From assembly GCA_943327105.2 (NCBI GenBank), contig CALPVV020000015.1, positions 1 to 34,655 on the forward strand: a stretch of DNA of 34,655 bases, in the 5' to 3' direction. This document shows, in pieces, positions 24,977 through 32,597 of the stretch. Position 1 is the stretch's first letter, and the number at the start of each line of letters is the position of its first letter. The notes beneath the pieces were generated by a model. It was not told the origin of the DNA. It worked only from the letters and a program-made list of their open reading frames with translations, and did no database searches. The translations under genes were made by a program, and so were the position numbers. Source of the DNA: Nitrosovibrio sp. Nv4. GTDB taxonomy: Bacteria; Bdellovibrionota; UBA1018; CAIMNF01.

Positions 24977-25362
24977 TGTCAAATTCAACTACTGAGCACG
25001 AAAATCTGCATTTAGTTCAATATCTGAAAAAGATCATGGTTGATTGGCAATTGTCGCCAGAGCAGCTCGCGAAGATTGGCCATGTTTCAACTGAGGTTTT
25101 GAATCAGCATTTTGCGCTTTCGAGTGCCCAACTAGATGAAATGCCATCGATGCCTCTTGGGTTAGAGTCGGCGGTGCCGCTTGTTTCCATCTATAAAAAT
25201 CTAAATCGAATGGTGCCAACATCTGAAAAGCAAAACGAGTGGTTGGTGTCGCCTCATGAATTGTTTGAAGGCAACAAGCCCATCGAAGTCATGGCTATGT
25301 CGCCACAGCATCTGATGTGGGTGAGTTACACGCTTGAAAGTTCAGCGCTGAATCGAATCTAG
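24976..25362 (+). CDS. Xre/MbcA/ParS antitoxin-like protein (DUF2384-like), no toxin partner
   Basis: The 128-residue protein has an N-terminal helical segment that could be a helix-turn-helix (LVQYLKKIMVDWQLSPEQLAKIGHVS). The C-terminal half (LVSIYKNLNRMVPTSEKQNEWLVSPHELFEGNKPIEVMAMSP) has the layout of the MbcA/ParS/Xre antitoxin toxin-binding domain: a helix, a WL-x-P-N/H step, then GxxPIEVM. In type II systems such proteins neutralise RES-domain toxins that break down NAD. No RES-like gene is beside it: the next gene is convergent and encodes a secreted protein. So it is either a solitary regulator or a remnant. It is coupled to dusB by 1 bp, which makes a housekeeping regulatory role plausible. 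Family assignment is by pattern only. Confidence 0.72.
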   Translation: MSNSTTEHENLHLVQYLKKIMVDWQLSPEQLAKIGHVSTEVLNQHFALSSAQLDEMPSMPLGLESAVPLVSIYKNLNRMVPTSEKQNEWLVSPHELFEGNKPIEVMAMSPQHLMWVSYTLESSALNRI

Positions 25363-25881
25363 ATTGCGGCAGCTTCTGATGAGATCAACGAAAAGTTCTT
25401 TGATGTGAAATGCCTGTTCATCATTGATGGTATTGATCGATTCAATGGTGTCGTTCAAAATAGTGTGAGCTTCTGAAGGCCAGCCGTGTTCGAAGGGTCC
25501 TGGTTGGCCAAGAATTCCCCAGACTCGATCGGCAATCTGATCGCGCTTAGGACTGAAAAGGGTAACCGTGTTTGTTTTGTTTTTAGTAACGGATGCTTTA
25601 GCGATTTCAACGGTAACGCTGCTCACTAGTTTGCCTTTTTGACCGGGGCAATTGTAATTCTTGTAAATAGTTGGATTGCAGGCGCCGCCTTCGAATGGAT
25701 TGAAAAAAATACTCTGTTCAAGGCAGTTTACCTTGTTGTTCCTCATCTTATTCAAGCTTGAATTCATATAGTCTCGAAGCTCTTCAATGATTTGCTGCGA
25801 GGATCTTTCGGGCGATTGTGCCATTGCTACGATTGAGGGTGAGTTAAGTGCAAAAACAAGAGCCAAAAACAGATTCTTCAT
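25342..25881 (-). CDS. Secreted Cys-containing protein of unknown function
   Basis: I do not recognise the family. The 179-residue product starts with a Sec signal peptide (MKNLFLALVFALNSPSIVAMA, cleavage before QSPERS). The mature part has four cysteines (CLEQ, GGACNP, NYNCPG, RSCRN) that could form two disulfides, in keeping with export. It ends 21 bp inside the convergent antitoxin-like gene, so the transcripts overlap tail to tail. TATAAA ends seven bases before its ATG with no ribosome-binding site, suggesting a leaderless or near-leaderless message if it is transcribed from there. It could otherwise be the last gene of the thioesterase transcript, 104 bp downstream of that unit. Confidence 0.78.
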   Translation of the reverse strand: MKNLFLALVFALNSPSIVAMAQSPERSSQQIIEELRDYMNSSLNKMRNNKVNCLEQSIFFNPFEGGACNPTIYKNYNCPGQKGKLVSSVTVEIAKASVTKNKTNTVTLFSPKRDQIADRVWGILGQPGPFEHGWPSEAHTILNDTIESINTINDEQAFHIKELFVDLIRSCRNLDSIQR

Positions 25882-25985
25882 GCGCAGATTTATAGCACAT
25901 TGTGATGGAAAAGTGATCTGCTAAGAGCTGGAATTAACGCCTTTTAGGGTTAAATTAAAAAAACTTAATTACCAAGTTCTCTGAT

Positions 25986-26447
25986 TCAAAGTGTGATCTT
26001 CTTGCCTTCGATTGTGACTGAAAAGGATTCACCGTCTTGTTCGAGATACTTCAGAATCTCATAATAAGCGGTGCTGAGAAATTTAGCCTCTTCAAGTATT
26101 CCGGTGTTCGGGTCTGGCACCCTGCAAGTCAGCCGCCCAGGACGATATTTCAGAGTGCTGGGGTCGAGTTCGCCAATGCGCTGGTCGTTTGTGCGAATGG
26201 AGAAGCCAATTTCTGGAGAGCCTTCGATCGAAGTGATGAAGTACATGGTGTCTTCGACGTGAATGGTTTTGCGTTCATGTCCGATTCGAATTTCAAAGCC
26301 ATCTTTACAACGAAAGATGTTGCGGGCAAATGCAAGAATGGTTCGTTCATGAGTGATTTCTTCATTGTCAGAAAGCCATGCCCCGTTTTTCGTGAGGATG
26401 ATGTTTTCGTAAAAACTGAAAATGTTTTGATCTAATTCTGCGCTCAT
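25986..26447 (-). CDS. DUF1285-like conserved protein
   Basis: The 153-residue cytoplasmic protein has no signal or membrane segment. Its layout resembles DUF1285: an N-terminal NGAWLSDNEEITHERTILAFARNIFRCKDGFEIRIG corresponding to the family's dG-W-ggxpI-R---v-lFa-iL--d-dG-y-lv, then KTIHVEDTMYFIT matching the family's VED-PF motif, then IGFSIRTND and a final strand pair. That family has no established biochemical function to my knowledge. The assignment is from memory of the family pattern and is tentative. It lies 11 bp downstream of the thioesterase gene and is surely co-transcribed with it. Confidence 0.7.
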   Translation of the reverse strand: MSAELDQNIFSFYENIILTKNGAWLSDNEEITHERTILAFARNIFRCKDGFEIRIGHERKTIHVEDTMYFITSIEGSPEIGFSIRTNDQRIGELDPSTLKYRPGRLTCRVPDPNTGILEEAKFLSTAYYEILKYLEQDGESFSVTIEGKKITL

Positions 26448-26458
26448 GAAATGCCTGC

Positions 26459-26962
26459 TTAGTGGTCTTCGTTTTTGATGTCCTTTGCCAATGCTACGCG
26501 AGATGCGCGTCTCTTGATAGCTGATTTGTATCGTCTTTTTTCGGCTTCGGTCTTGGGTTCCAGTGGATGGACTTCTCTTGGTTTGCCGTCGCTTCCGAGT
26601 GCAACAAACGTCAGATAGGCGCTCACGTTGTGAAAGCGTTCACCGGTGATGAGGTTTTCAGAATCGACTCTAACGCCAACTTCCATCGAGCTTTTTCCGG
26701 TCAGGTTCACGCATGCTTTTAGTTGAACAGCGTGTCCCAGTTTGATCGGTGCGATGAAATGAAGGGCATCGATTGAAGCAGTAACAACCGAGCAGCGTGC
26801 GTATTTACCCGCAGAGATCGCTCCGGCAATATCGATCCATGACATGACCGTTCCTCCGAAGATGGTTCCCAGCGCATTGGTGTGTTGAGGCAATACGAGT
26901 TCAGTCATGATGACGGCTGAATCTGCTGGTGACTTGGTCTTTAACGAATTTGCTTTTTTCAT
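26459..26962 (-). CDS. Acyl-CoA thioesterase, hotdog fold (YciA/BACH type)
   Basis: The enzyme hydrolyses acyl-CoA to free acid and CoA. The 167-residue protein has the hotdog helix signature LPQHTNALGTIFGGTVMSWIDIAGAISAGKYA, where the Asn after HT and the Asp of the helix are the usual catalytic residues. The conserved strand segments VVTASIDALHFIAPIKLGH and SSMEVGVRVDSEN follow, as in YciA and acyl-CoA hydrolases. A basic C-terminal tail (KRRYKSAIKRRASRVALAK) extends beyond the fold. It heads a two- or three-gene minus-strand unit. Substrate chain length cannot be read from sequence. Confidence 0.9.
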   Translation of the reverse strand: MKKANSLKTKSPADSAVIMTELVLPQHTNALGTIFGGTVMSWIDIAGAISAGKYARCSVVTASIDALHFIAPIKLGHAVQLKACVNLTGKSSMEVGVRVDSENLITGERFHNVSAYLTFVALGSDGKPREVHPLEPKTEAEKRRYKSAIKRRASRVALAKDIKNEDH

Positions 26963-26984
26963 ATATTTAATTGAATCAAATTTT

Positions 26985-27014
26985 TTATAAGAAATCTCAA
27001 AATATCAGTTGCAA
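26985..27014 (-). promoter_or_regulatory. Candidate promoter for the thioesterase unit
   Basis: On the minus strand TTGCAA (27014-27009) and TTATAA (26990-26985) are 18 bp apart, about 22 bases before the thioesterase ATG. TTGCAA is its own complement and could also serve the divergent small gene, where I find no clean -10 element. Weak by-eye support. Confidence 0.35.
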
Positions 27015-27095
27015 GTTTTTACACTAAGATAAGATACTTGGTTTGTAAAAGTGTCTCCAGTCAGGATGATGGAGGCGCTAATATCGGGAGAAAGT

Positions 27096-27344
27096 ATGAA
27101 AAAAGAGCAAGGATGTTCTGCTGTCATGTCTGCGCCTACTGAGGCGTCTGGAAACGATGTTTTGAACGAAGTAGTTCAAATGACTGGACTTCCTGCCGAT
27201 TACCTTCACGCCGAGATCAACTCTTTTTTGGGTACCGGCTGCGAAGACGTCAAAGATTTGTCGCTCGATCAGCTTCGTAGTGTGCTGCTTAACTATCTGG
27301 ATACAATAAATGATCAGATGACGCAGGAGCAAATAAAGCATTAG
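27096..27344 (+). CDS. Small acidic protein of unknown function upstream of clpP
   Basis: I do not recognise this 82-residue protein. I choose the ATG at 27096 (MKKEQGCSAVM) because GGGAG lies five bases upstream; the ORF-track start at 27051 has none. The product is acidic and predicted helical (NDVLNEVVQMTGLPADYLHAEINSFL, LSLDQLRSVLLNYLDTIND), with two cysteines. There is no signal peptide. It is 86 bp before clpP on the same strand with no terminator between. It occupies the place where many bacteria have the trigger-factor gene, but it has no resemblance to trigger factor. A helper or regulator of the Clp system is possible by position only. Confidence 0.7.
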   Translation: MKKEQGCSAVMSAPTEASGNDVLNEVVQMTGLPADYLHAEINSFLGTGCEDVKDLSLDQLRSVLLNYLDTINDQMTQEQIKH

Positions 27345-27430
27345 CTTTTTAATTACTTGAGTGCTGGTTTAAAATGTCCGATAGGGGCGTATAGGGATTT
27401 ACAGACGCAACGAAGGAGAGAAGAACCATA

Positions 27431-28114
27431 ATGAGCACTCATATCGCAAGACCGAAAATTCCAGCAGATTTAATCAGACCAGACATCGTTGGCTTTAACT
27501 CTGATCTTTCTCTTTCGCCGATGGGATATATTCCTAATCCGATCGTGGTTGAGCAAACTGCACGCGGTGAAAGACAATACGATATTTATTCCCGACTACT
27601 GATTGATCGAATTATTTTTCTCGGTACCGAAGTGAATGACGTGGTTGCCAATCTTCTCATCGCACAGATGTTTTTCCTTGAATCGAATGATCCTGATAAA
27701 GACATTCACTTTTACATCAATTCACCAGGTGGTTCCGTTTACGCGGGCTTGGGAATTTACGACATCATGAATTTCATTCAGTGTGATGTTTCTACTTATT
27801 GTATCGGCATGGCAGCAAGTATGGGTGCGTTCCTTCTCTCCGCCGGAGCAAAAGGAAAACGCTACAGTCTTCCAAGTGCTCGAATCATGATTCACCAACC
27901 ATTGGGTGGTGCGCGCGGACAAGCATCTGATATCGAGATTCAAGCTAAAGAAATTCTTTATCTAAAGAGCCAGCTGAATGAATCTCTTGCCCGTCACACT
28001 GGCAAGAGCATTGAACAAATTTCAAAAGACACCGATCGTGACAATTATCTCTCTGCTCGTGAAGCAGTGGAATACGGTCTGATCGACAAAGTGGTAGAGA
28101 AAAGAGGTAAGTAA
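27431..28114 (+). CDS. clpP: ATP-dependent Clp protease proteolytic subunit
   Basis: This serine peptidase forms the barrel degraded-protein chamber that works with ClpX. The catalytic triad is visible: Ser near 130 in [12 protein letters not shown], His near 155 in [10 protein letters not shown] and Asp near 204 in [11 protein letters not shown]. The 227-residue product is longer than the usual 195-207. About 35 extra residues precede the normal start of the mature enzyme ([24 protein letters not shown]), either a propeptide or an added N-terminal segment. AAGGAG lies upstream, with a rather long 12-base gap to the ATG. clpX follows after 2 bp. Confidence 0.96.
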   Translation: MSTHIARPKIPADLIRPDIVGFNSDLSLSPMGYIPNPIVVEQTARGERQYDIYSRLLIDRIIFLGTEVNDVVANLLIAQMFFLESNDPDKDIHFYINSPGGSVYAGLGIYDIMNFIQCDVSTYCIGMAASMGAFLLSAGAKGKRYSLPSARIMIHQPLGGARGQASDIEIQAKEILYLKSQLNESLARHTGKSIEQISKDTDRDNYLSAREAVEYGLIDKVVEKRGK

Positions 28115-28116
28115 GA

Positions 28117-29412
28117 ATGGATACACCTAAGTACGGTAACAGCATGGGCAATCTGACCTGCTCTTTCTGCGGCAAGAACCAGCGTGAAGTGAAGAAACTG
28201 ATCGCGGGTCCGAGTGTTTATATTTGTGATGAATGTATTGATCTTTGTAACGATATCATTCGTGAAGAAGGTCAAAAGGCTGGAATTTCGGCATCAGGCG
28301 CTCCTTCAGCTTCTGGTGGAATTCAAAATCTTCCGAAACCCGCTGAAATCAAGTCATTCCTTGATGAGCACGTAATCGGTCAAGATAAGGCCAAACGCAT
28401 TCTTTCGGTTGCGGTTTATAACCACTACAAGCGTATTCAACACCAGGCAACCCTTAAAAAAGGTGAGAAGGGCAATGTTGAACTTGCGAAGAGTAACATT
28501 CTTCTAGTGGGTCCGACTGGTTCAGGTAAAACCCTGTTGGCCGAGTCGCTTGCACGCATCTTGAACGTACCGTTCGCAATTGCTGATGCAACTACTCTGA
28601 CTGAAGCGGGCTACGTGGGTGAAGATGTTGAGAACATCGTTCTAAACCTTCTTCAAGCGGCGGAAAACAACGTTGAAAAAGCTCAGCGCGGTATCATCTA
28701 TATCGACGAGATCGATAAGATTTCCCGCAAGAGTGAAAACCCTTCCATTACCCGTGATGTCAGCGGTGAAGGTGTTCAGCAAGCACTTTTGAAATTGATG
28801 GAAGGTACAGTGGCGAATATTCCTCCTAAGGGCGGAAGAAAGCATCCTCAACAGGAATTCATTCAAGTGGATACCCGCAATATTCTTTTCATCGTGGGTG
28901 GAGCCTTCGTAGGTCTTGATCGAATCGTTTCTCAGCGTAAAGGCAAGAAATCGATCGGAATCAGCGCAAACATCCAGTCGAAAGAAGATTCAACTCTTTC
29001 AAAATTGTTTGCTCAGTCTGAGCCTGAAGATTTGGTTCGCTTTGGTATGATTCCAGAGTTCATCGGCCGTGTTCCAGTGATTGCAACACTCGGTGAGTTG
29101 GATGAAGAAACATTGGTGAACATTTTGACTCAACCTAAAAACGCGTTGACCAAGCAGTATGCAAAACTTCTTGATTATGATGGTGTTCAACTTGAATTTG
29201 AACAAGAAGCTCTCGTTGCAATTGCTCAACAGGCAATCAAGCGTAACACTGGTGCTCGTGGACTTCGTGCAATCATCGAGCAAACCATGCTTGATGTGAT
29301 GTATGATTTGCCAAGTGATCCGACAATTCGTAAGTGCGTAGTTACTCGCGATACGATTGAAAAGGGTGAAAAGCCGGTATTGATTCACGGTGAGAAGCGC
29401 GAGACCGCTTAA
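28117..29412 (+). CDS. clpX: ATP-dependent Clp protease unfoldase ClpX
   Basis: This AAA+ ATPase unfolds substrates and feeds them to ClpP. The 431-residue protein has the N-terminal zinc-binding domain ([17 protein letters not shown]...[10 protein letters not shown], four Cys), then Walker A GPTGSGKT, Walker [11 protein letters not shown], the pore-loop GYVG segment in [11 protein letters not shown], and the sensor/arginine region [17 protein letters not shown] and [12 protein letters not shown]. The IGF-loop equivalent for ClpP docking appears as KSIGIS. Gap to clpP is 2 bp, so they form one operon, ended by a strong terminator 21 bp downstream. Confidence 0.97.
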   Translation: MDTPKYGNSMGNLTCSFCGKNQREVKKLIAGPSVYICDECIDLCNDIIREEGQKAGISASGAPSASGGIQNLPKPAEIKSFLDEHVIGQDKAKRILSVAVYNHYKRIQHQATLKKGEKGNVELAKSNILLVGPTGSGKTLLAESLARILNVPFAIADATTLTEAGYVGEDVENIVLNLLQAAENNVEKAQRGIIYIDEIDKISRKSENPSITRDVSGEGVQQALLKLMEGTVANIPPKGGRKHPQQEFIQVDTRNILFIVGGAFVGLDRIVSQRKGKKSIGISANIQSKEDSTLSKLFAQSEPEDLVRFGMIPEFIGRVPVIATLGELDEETLVNILTQPKNALTKQYAKLLDYDGVQLEFEQEALVAIAQQAIKRNTGARGLRAIIEQTMLDVMYDLPSDPTIRKCVVTRDTIEKGEKPVLIHGEKRETA

Positions 29413-29433
29413 ATAGTCTGAAATAAAGAATTT

Positions 29434-29468
29434 AAAAGGGCTGGGACCATTGGTTCCGGCCCTTTTTT
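29434..29468 (+). terminator. Intrinsic terminator after clpPX
   Basis: AAAAGGGCTGGGACC pairs with GGTTCCGGCCCTTTT across a 3-base loop (ATT), with two G-U pairs, and ends in a run of six T. It separates clpPX from the following sigma-54-driven operon. Confidence 0.88.
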
Positions 29469-29477
29469 GTTGGAGTA

Positions 29478-29505
29478 ACCTACATCGTTGGTTTCGACTG
29501 TAGGT
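29478..29505. promoter_or_regulatory. Dyad at enhancer distance upstream of the sigma-54 promoter
   Basis: ACCTACATCG and CGACTGTAGGT form a 10-bp inverted repeat with a single bulged C around a 7-base centre. It has no T run on either strand, so it is not a terminator. Its centre is about 100 bp before the predicted start of the sigma-54 promoter, where enhancer-binding activators usually bind. The role is inferred from placement. Confidence 0.5.
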
Positions 29506-29563
29506 AAAACCACACGAAATTTGATGTGCGATCGGTTTCAAGTCTACTGTATTCGTTTCGGTC

Positions 29564-29580
29564 TTGGCACTACGCTTGCT
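29564..29580 (+). promoter_or_regulatory. Sigma-54 (RpoN) promoter
   Basis: TTGGCAC-N5-TTGCT matches the -24/-12 consensus (YTGGCAC-N5-TTGCW), with the invariant GG and GC exactly 10 bases apart. The predicted start is near 29591, giving a leader of about 22 bases that contains AGGAGG (29600-29605) seven bases before the ATG at 29613. Confidence 0.8.
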
Positions 29581-29612
29581 CATAGCCTGCCGAACCAACA
29601 GGAGGTTATGAA

Positions 29613-30569
29613 ATGAAATCGCTATTTATAAATTCATTATTCAGTCTTATTTTTTTTGCGGGAACAGCCAATGCGTATCCAGATCTGATGCAGCCGGTGG
29701 GGACGAGTGGTCTTCCATTAAAAGTCTTCAAAGATCACGATCGATCTGATCTTTTTTGGTATATTCCGATTTCGGTTGAACCGTGGACTCGTGACAGCAC
29801 CTATCGCTCGGCGCTTTTTAAAGATGAAAATAATCGAGCATTGAGTTTCGTTTTTCGTGGCCAGCCAAGTGTTGAAGAAAGCATGATTCGCGAGGTTGCC
29901 AAAGGCCAAAAGGTTCCGGTTGCAAATTTCACCCCGATTTTTCTGGAGTATTCTAAAGACTTCACCTGCCAAAACATCTACGCAGGTGATCCGAATGTCA
30001 CATGGCTTTTTCCCAACCAGATCGGAAATTATCTTGAAATGGTTCCAGTTTCCATTCGTGTGAAAAACGATCCTGAGCTAGTCAATGAGGTTTTTAATCT
30101 GATCAATGGTGGAGGTTTGGCTTGCACGGTTTCGGTTGGATTCAAGGCATATTCAATGGCTTATAAGGCACACTACAACTTTGACCTGAACCAGGTTTAT
30201 TCCCGATTTGAATCCTCTGCTCATGCAGAAGGTTTTTGGTGGGAAATTGATCTGCACACTGTTTTGCAAAGTATGAGGCAAGAGGGTGCATTCGATTTTC
30301 ACTTGGATGAAGATACAACAATACCTACCAGTGTATTGGATCAAAAAATGGCGGCGGCATTTGAAGATCTTGAACGTAATGTGATTACGCTTTTGTTTAC
30401 GCCGGCAATGAAACTTCCAAACGGAAGCCTACCAGATCGAGGTAAAGCATTCAGTCTACGCGCTGATTACATCCGTTCAGAGCAAAACTCCCACTTCCTG
30501 TTAAAACTTTCTTCCGACAAGGTAACCGTTAAAAACAGCCAAATTGGAATCCGTTTGGGGGTTAAATAA
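29613..30569 (+). CDS. Secreted protein of unknown function, first gene of sigma-54 operon
   Basis: I do not recognise the family. The 318-residue product has a Sec signal peptide (MKSLFINSLFSLIFFAGTANA, cleavage before YPD) and an excellent ribosome-binding site (AGGAGG, 7 bases). Near the mature start it has a block (VFKDHDRSDLFWYIPISVEP...ALSFVFRG) that reappears in looser form in the second and fourth genes of the operon. The middle contains two cysteines (FTCQN, LACTV) and a helix-strand region with many aromatic residues (AEGFWWEIDLHTVLQSMRQEGAFDF). No lipobox or other membrane segment, so periplasmic or released. The next gene starts 1 bp after its stop. Confidence 0.82.
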   Translation: MKSLFINSLFSLIFFAGTANAYPDLMQPVGTSGLPLKVFKDHDRSDLFWYIPISVEPWTRDSTYRSALFKDENNRALSFVFRGQPSVEESMIREVAKGQKVPVANFTPIFLEYSKDFTCQNIYAGDPNVTWLFPNQIGNYLEMVPVSIRVKNDPELVNEVFNLINGGGLACTVSVGFKAYSMAYKAHYNFDLNQVYSRFESSAHAEGFWWEIDLHTVLQSMRQEGAFDFHLDEDTTIPTSVLDQKMAAAFEDLERNVITLLFTPAMKLPNGSLPDRGKAFSLRADYIRSEQNSHFLLKLSSDKVTVKNSQIGIRLGVK

Positions 30570-30570
30570 T

Positions 30571-31470
30571 ATGAAGATCAGTCAATTGTTTCTGATTCTT
30601 TTCATGAGCTCGATTCCAACTATTGGGTTCGCTCAAGTGCCGGTTGGATTCAACCCTCCCGAGTTGAATGATGCTTTCAATGTTGGCCGAGTGGTGGTGT
30701 TTCCAACGGTAAAACATACGGTCTGGTATTCTCCAACGGCGTTTTCCTCTGAATTTAAATGTTTCAGCGGAACTTCTTCGAAGGTGTGTGCTTTAAAAGT
30801 TTTTAATTATTTATCAGATGAGGAATTCAATTCACTAAAAAAAATTCCGTCGTCAGACCAATCAATGACTTATTTCCGAGACATCGAGGTAGGTGTGGTC
30901 AGTGAAATTGATGAACAGATGACTGTGCCTGACGCATTACAAAGCACTCCACCAATGTTGATGAAGACATTGGCTATGAGTAATGATTTTCAATATGCGC
31001 AAGCGATGTCACGAGTGAGTGGAACTGATGCTTATCGATTGCAGCTTCAATATGAAAACGAAGGGTTGGGTTTCTTCCGTAGTACTTTTCGTGTTAGCGG
31101 TGAATGGACAGAAGATTATATTTCTATAGATAACACATCGAAAATGGTCTCAGTTTTAAAAGAGTTGTCTGTTGAACCGAGGAGTTTGCCGGAGATTCGT
31201 AAAAAAATCATTCAGGCGATCAAGGCAAGTCCTATGAAGTTGAAGAATTTTTCGAATGAAGAAGCCGTGATTCTGGCTTATCGCCAGATTGTGGTGAAAA
31301 TGCTTGGCAAGAAGGGTGACGGTAGATACGTCGTTTCTGCCGGTGAGATCGACAAGATCGGTTCGAGTTTCCTCGTGGTAAATGAAAGTCAACCCATGGC
31401 GCTGAAGTGTACAGCTGAGTTGGTTCTCAAAAAAGGTGCGGCAGCTGTCACGCGATGTGAAAAGGAGTAG
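30571..31470 (+). CDS. Secreted protein of unknown function, second gene of sigma-54 operon
   Basis: I choose the ATG at 30571, which begins the signal peptide MKISQLFLILFMSSIPTIGFA (cleavage before QVP) and stands 1 bp after the preceding stop; the ORF-track start at 30544 lies inside the upstream gene. The 299-residue product shows the block VVVFPTVKHTVWYSPTAFS early in the mature part, parallel to those in its neighbours. It has cysteines as pairs (FKCFSG and SSKVCALK; LKCTAEL and TRCEKE) that could form disulfides. No catalytic motif is seen. The following lipoprotein gene begins 3 bp downstream. Confidence 0.8.
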   Translation: MKISQLFLILFMSSIPTIGFAQVPVGFNPPELNDAFNVGRVVVFPTVKHTVWYSPTAFSSEFKCFSGTSSKVCALKVFNYLSDEEFNSLKKIPSSDQSMTYFRDIEVGVVSEIDEQMTVPDALQSTPPMLMKTLAMSNDFQYAQAMSRVSGTDAYRLQLQYENEGLGFFRSTFRVSGEWTEDYISIDNTSKMVSVLKELSVEPRSLPEIRKKIIQAIKASPMKLKNFSNEEAVILAYRQIVVKMLGKKGDGRYVVSAGEIDKIGSSFLVVNESQPMALKCTAELVLKKGAAAVTRCEKE

Positions 31471-31473
31471 TCG

Positions 31474-31806
31474 ATGAAAAGGCGGATTTGGAAGTCTTTA
31501 TTATTGATGCTTATCACGATTGCATCTGGATGCGGAAACGATACAGAACACTCTACAGCGCAGGATTCGAAGTCTGAAGATGATGTTTGGATACAATGTA
31601 AATCTCGGTTTGAGGCAATATCTTGTCTTCGCTCATTAAGTGACGAAAAAAAGAAGCAATTGATGGGCACTTTCAAGGCTTATGATCAAGTGGGTGAGTG
31701 GCCAATCGAACTGATGGATTCCTCATCGTTTGTTCGACGCTATCAAATCACTGCAAATCAACGAAAATGTATAGAAAATACAATGTGTAGAAGGGTTTCG
31801 AAATGA
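31474..31806 (+). CDS. Small lipoprotein, third gene of sigma-54 operon
   Basis: The 110-residue product begins MKRRIWKSLLLMLITIASGCGND, a lipoprotein signal with lipobox ASGC and Cys as the first mature residue. Residue +2 is Gly, so sorting to the outer membrane is plausible under the general Asp+2 rule. The mature part has four more cysteines (WIQCKS, ISCLRS, RKCIE, MCRR), which suggests disulfides. I recognise no family. Its stop overlaps the fourth gene by 4 bp. It may tether or chaperone the three secreted proteins encoded with it, but that is a guess from context. Confidence 0.78.
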   Translation: MKRRIWKSLLLMLITIASGCGNDTEHSTAQDSKSEDDVWIQCKSRFEAISCLRSLSDEKKKQLMGTFKAYDQVGEWPIELMDSSSFVRRYQITANQRKCIENTMCRRVSK

Positions 31807-32534
31807 AGTGGTTTATTGGATTAGGATTATTGTTTACTCAAGTGGTCATGGCGCAAGTCAATTTGGATCAACCAATTACTACCGGCCGAAGTGATAAGTT
31901 GTTCATCTCTACGGAAGATCCGACGGTGGCTTATTATTTTCCGGTGGCTTTGGTTCGCCAGAATGATGCTGTTTTTTTAGACCGAGATCAAAATTCAGCT
32001 GTTGCAACCTTCAATGCGTCTTTTTCACCGACAGATTTGTCGAGGGTCACTCAGGAGTTGCTGAATTCGGATCATGCAAAAATGAAAATCCGGCTGTTTA
32101 GGCCGCTTTCCTATCAGGTTGAGCCAGGCGTCGATATCTCACCGTATTTTCGTCCTAGTATCACAATTATGAATGACCTGAACTTCGACGGCAGTACACA
32201 GTTTTCATTGATCGTTGATTCAAGACACCGACTGTTTCGTAAGAAATCTACTGGGTTGGAGTTATTCAATACACTTTTTGGTGATACCGATGCCGATAAC
32301 GTTGCGATCATCCGGTATGAGATGGCAGCTCAATCACTCGGCCAGCCAGTCCGATTAAGAACGGCTGTTTCGGTGCTTGTAGGAAAAGCAAGAAGCTCAA
32401 ATGCCGTGCGCGCGCAAGAGTCTACCGGTTTTATGGTTGGGGGTAATGCTCCTGTAATCATGGAAGATTCGATGACCGGTTGTTGGAATCGAGTAGAGGT
32501 TGGTCAGTTTTGTATTAAGAAAGTGGAAAACTAA
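31803..32534 (+). CDS. Secreted protein of unknown function, fourth gene of sigma-54 operon
   Basis: The 243-residue product has a short Sec signal peptide (MKWFIGLGLLFTQVVMA, cleavage before QVN). The early mature block KLFISTEDPTVAYYFPVALV followed by SAVATFNASFSP parallels those in the first and second genes (VF-x-W/Y-Y-x-P, then a strand with F-x-F), so the three are probably distant paralogues. Two cysteines lie near the C-terminus (TGCWNRVEVGQFCIKK). No enzymatic motif is seen. It overlaps the lipoprotein gene by 4 bp and is followed by a terminator. Confidence 0.8.
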   Translation: MKWFIGLGLLFTQVVMAQVNLDQPITTGRSDKLFISTEDPTVAYYFPVALVRQNDAVFLDRDQNSAVATFNASFSPTDLSRVTQELLNSDHAKMKIRLFRPLSYQVEPGVDISPYFRPSITIMNDLNFDGSTQFSLIVDSRHRLFRKKSTGLELFNTLFGDTDADNVAIIRYEMAAQSLGQPVRLRTAVSVLVGKARSSNAVRAQESTGFMVGGNAPVIMEDSMTGCWNRVEVGQFCIKKVEN

Positions 32535-32597
32535 TTTGAAGATCAGTTTTCAGTTACTTCGATTTAACCGAGCAGAATTCTGGGGAATTTTTGCCCG

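Noticed and set aside
25342-25881. Secreted protein as the missing RES toxin for the antitoxin-like gene
   Set aside because: It has a Sec signal peptide, cysteines and no RES motif, and it is convergent rather than co-directional.
25920-25980. AT-rich imperfect inverted repeat between the two minus-strand genes, as a terminator or operator
   Set aside because: Pairing is broken and A/T-only in the core; I could not build a convincing stem with a T run.
29521-29550. Possible sigma-70 promoter TTGATG-18-TACTGT before the exported operon
   Set aside because: The -10 match is only three of six, and the neighbouring sigma-54 site is a far better match in a better position.
28999-29598. 199-residue minus-strand ORF covering the end of clpX and the sigma-54 region
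   Set aside because: It is antisense to the clpX C-terminus, crosses the terminator and the promoter, and has no family features.
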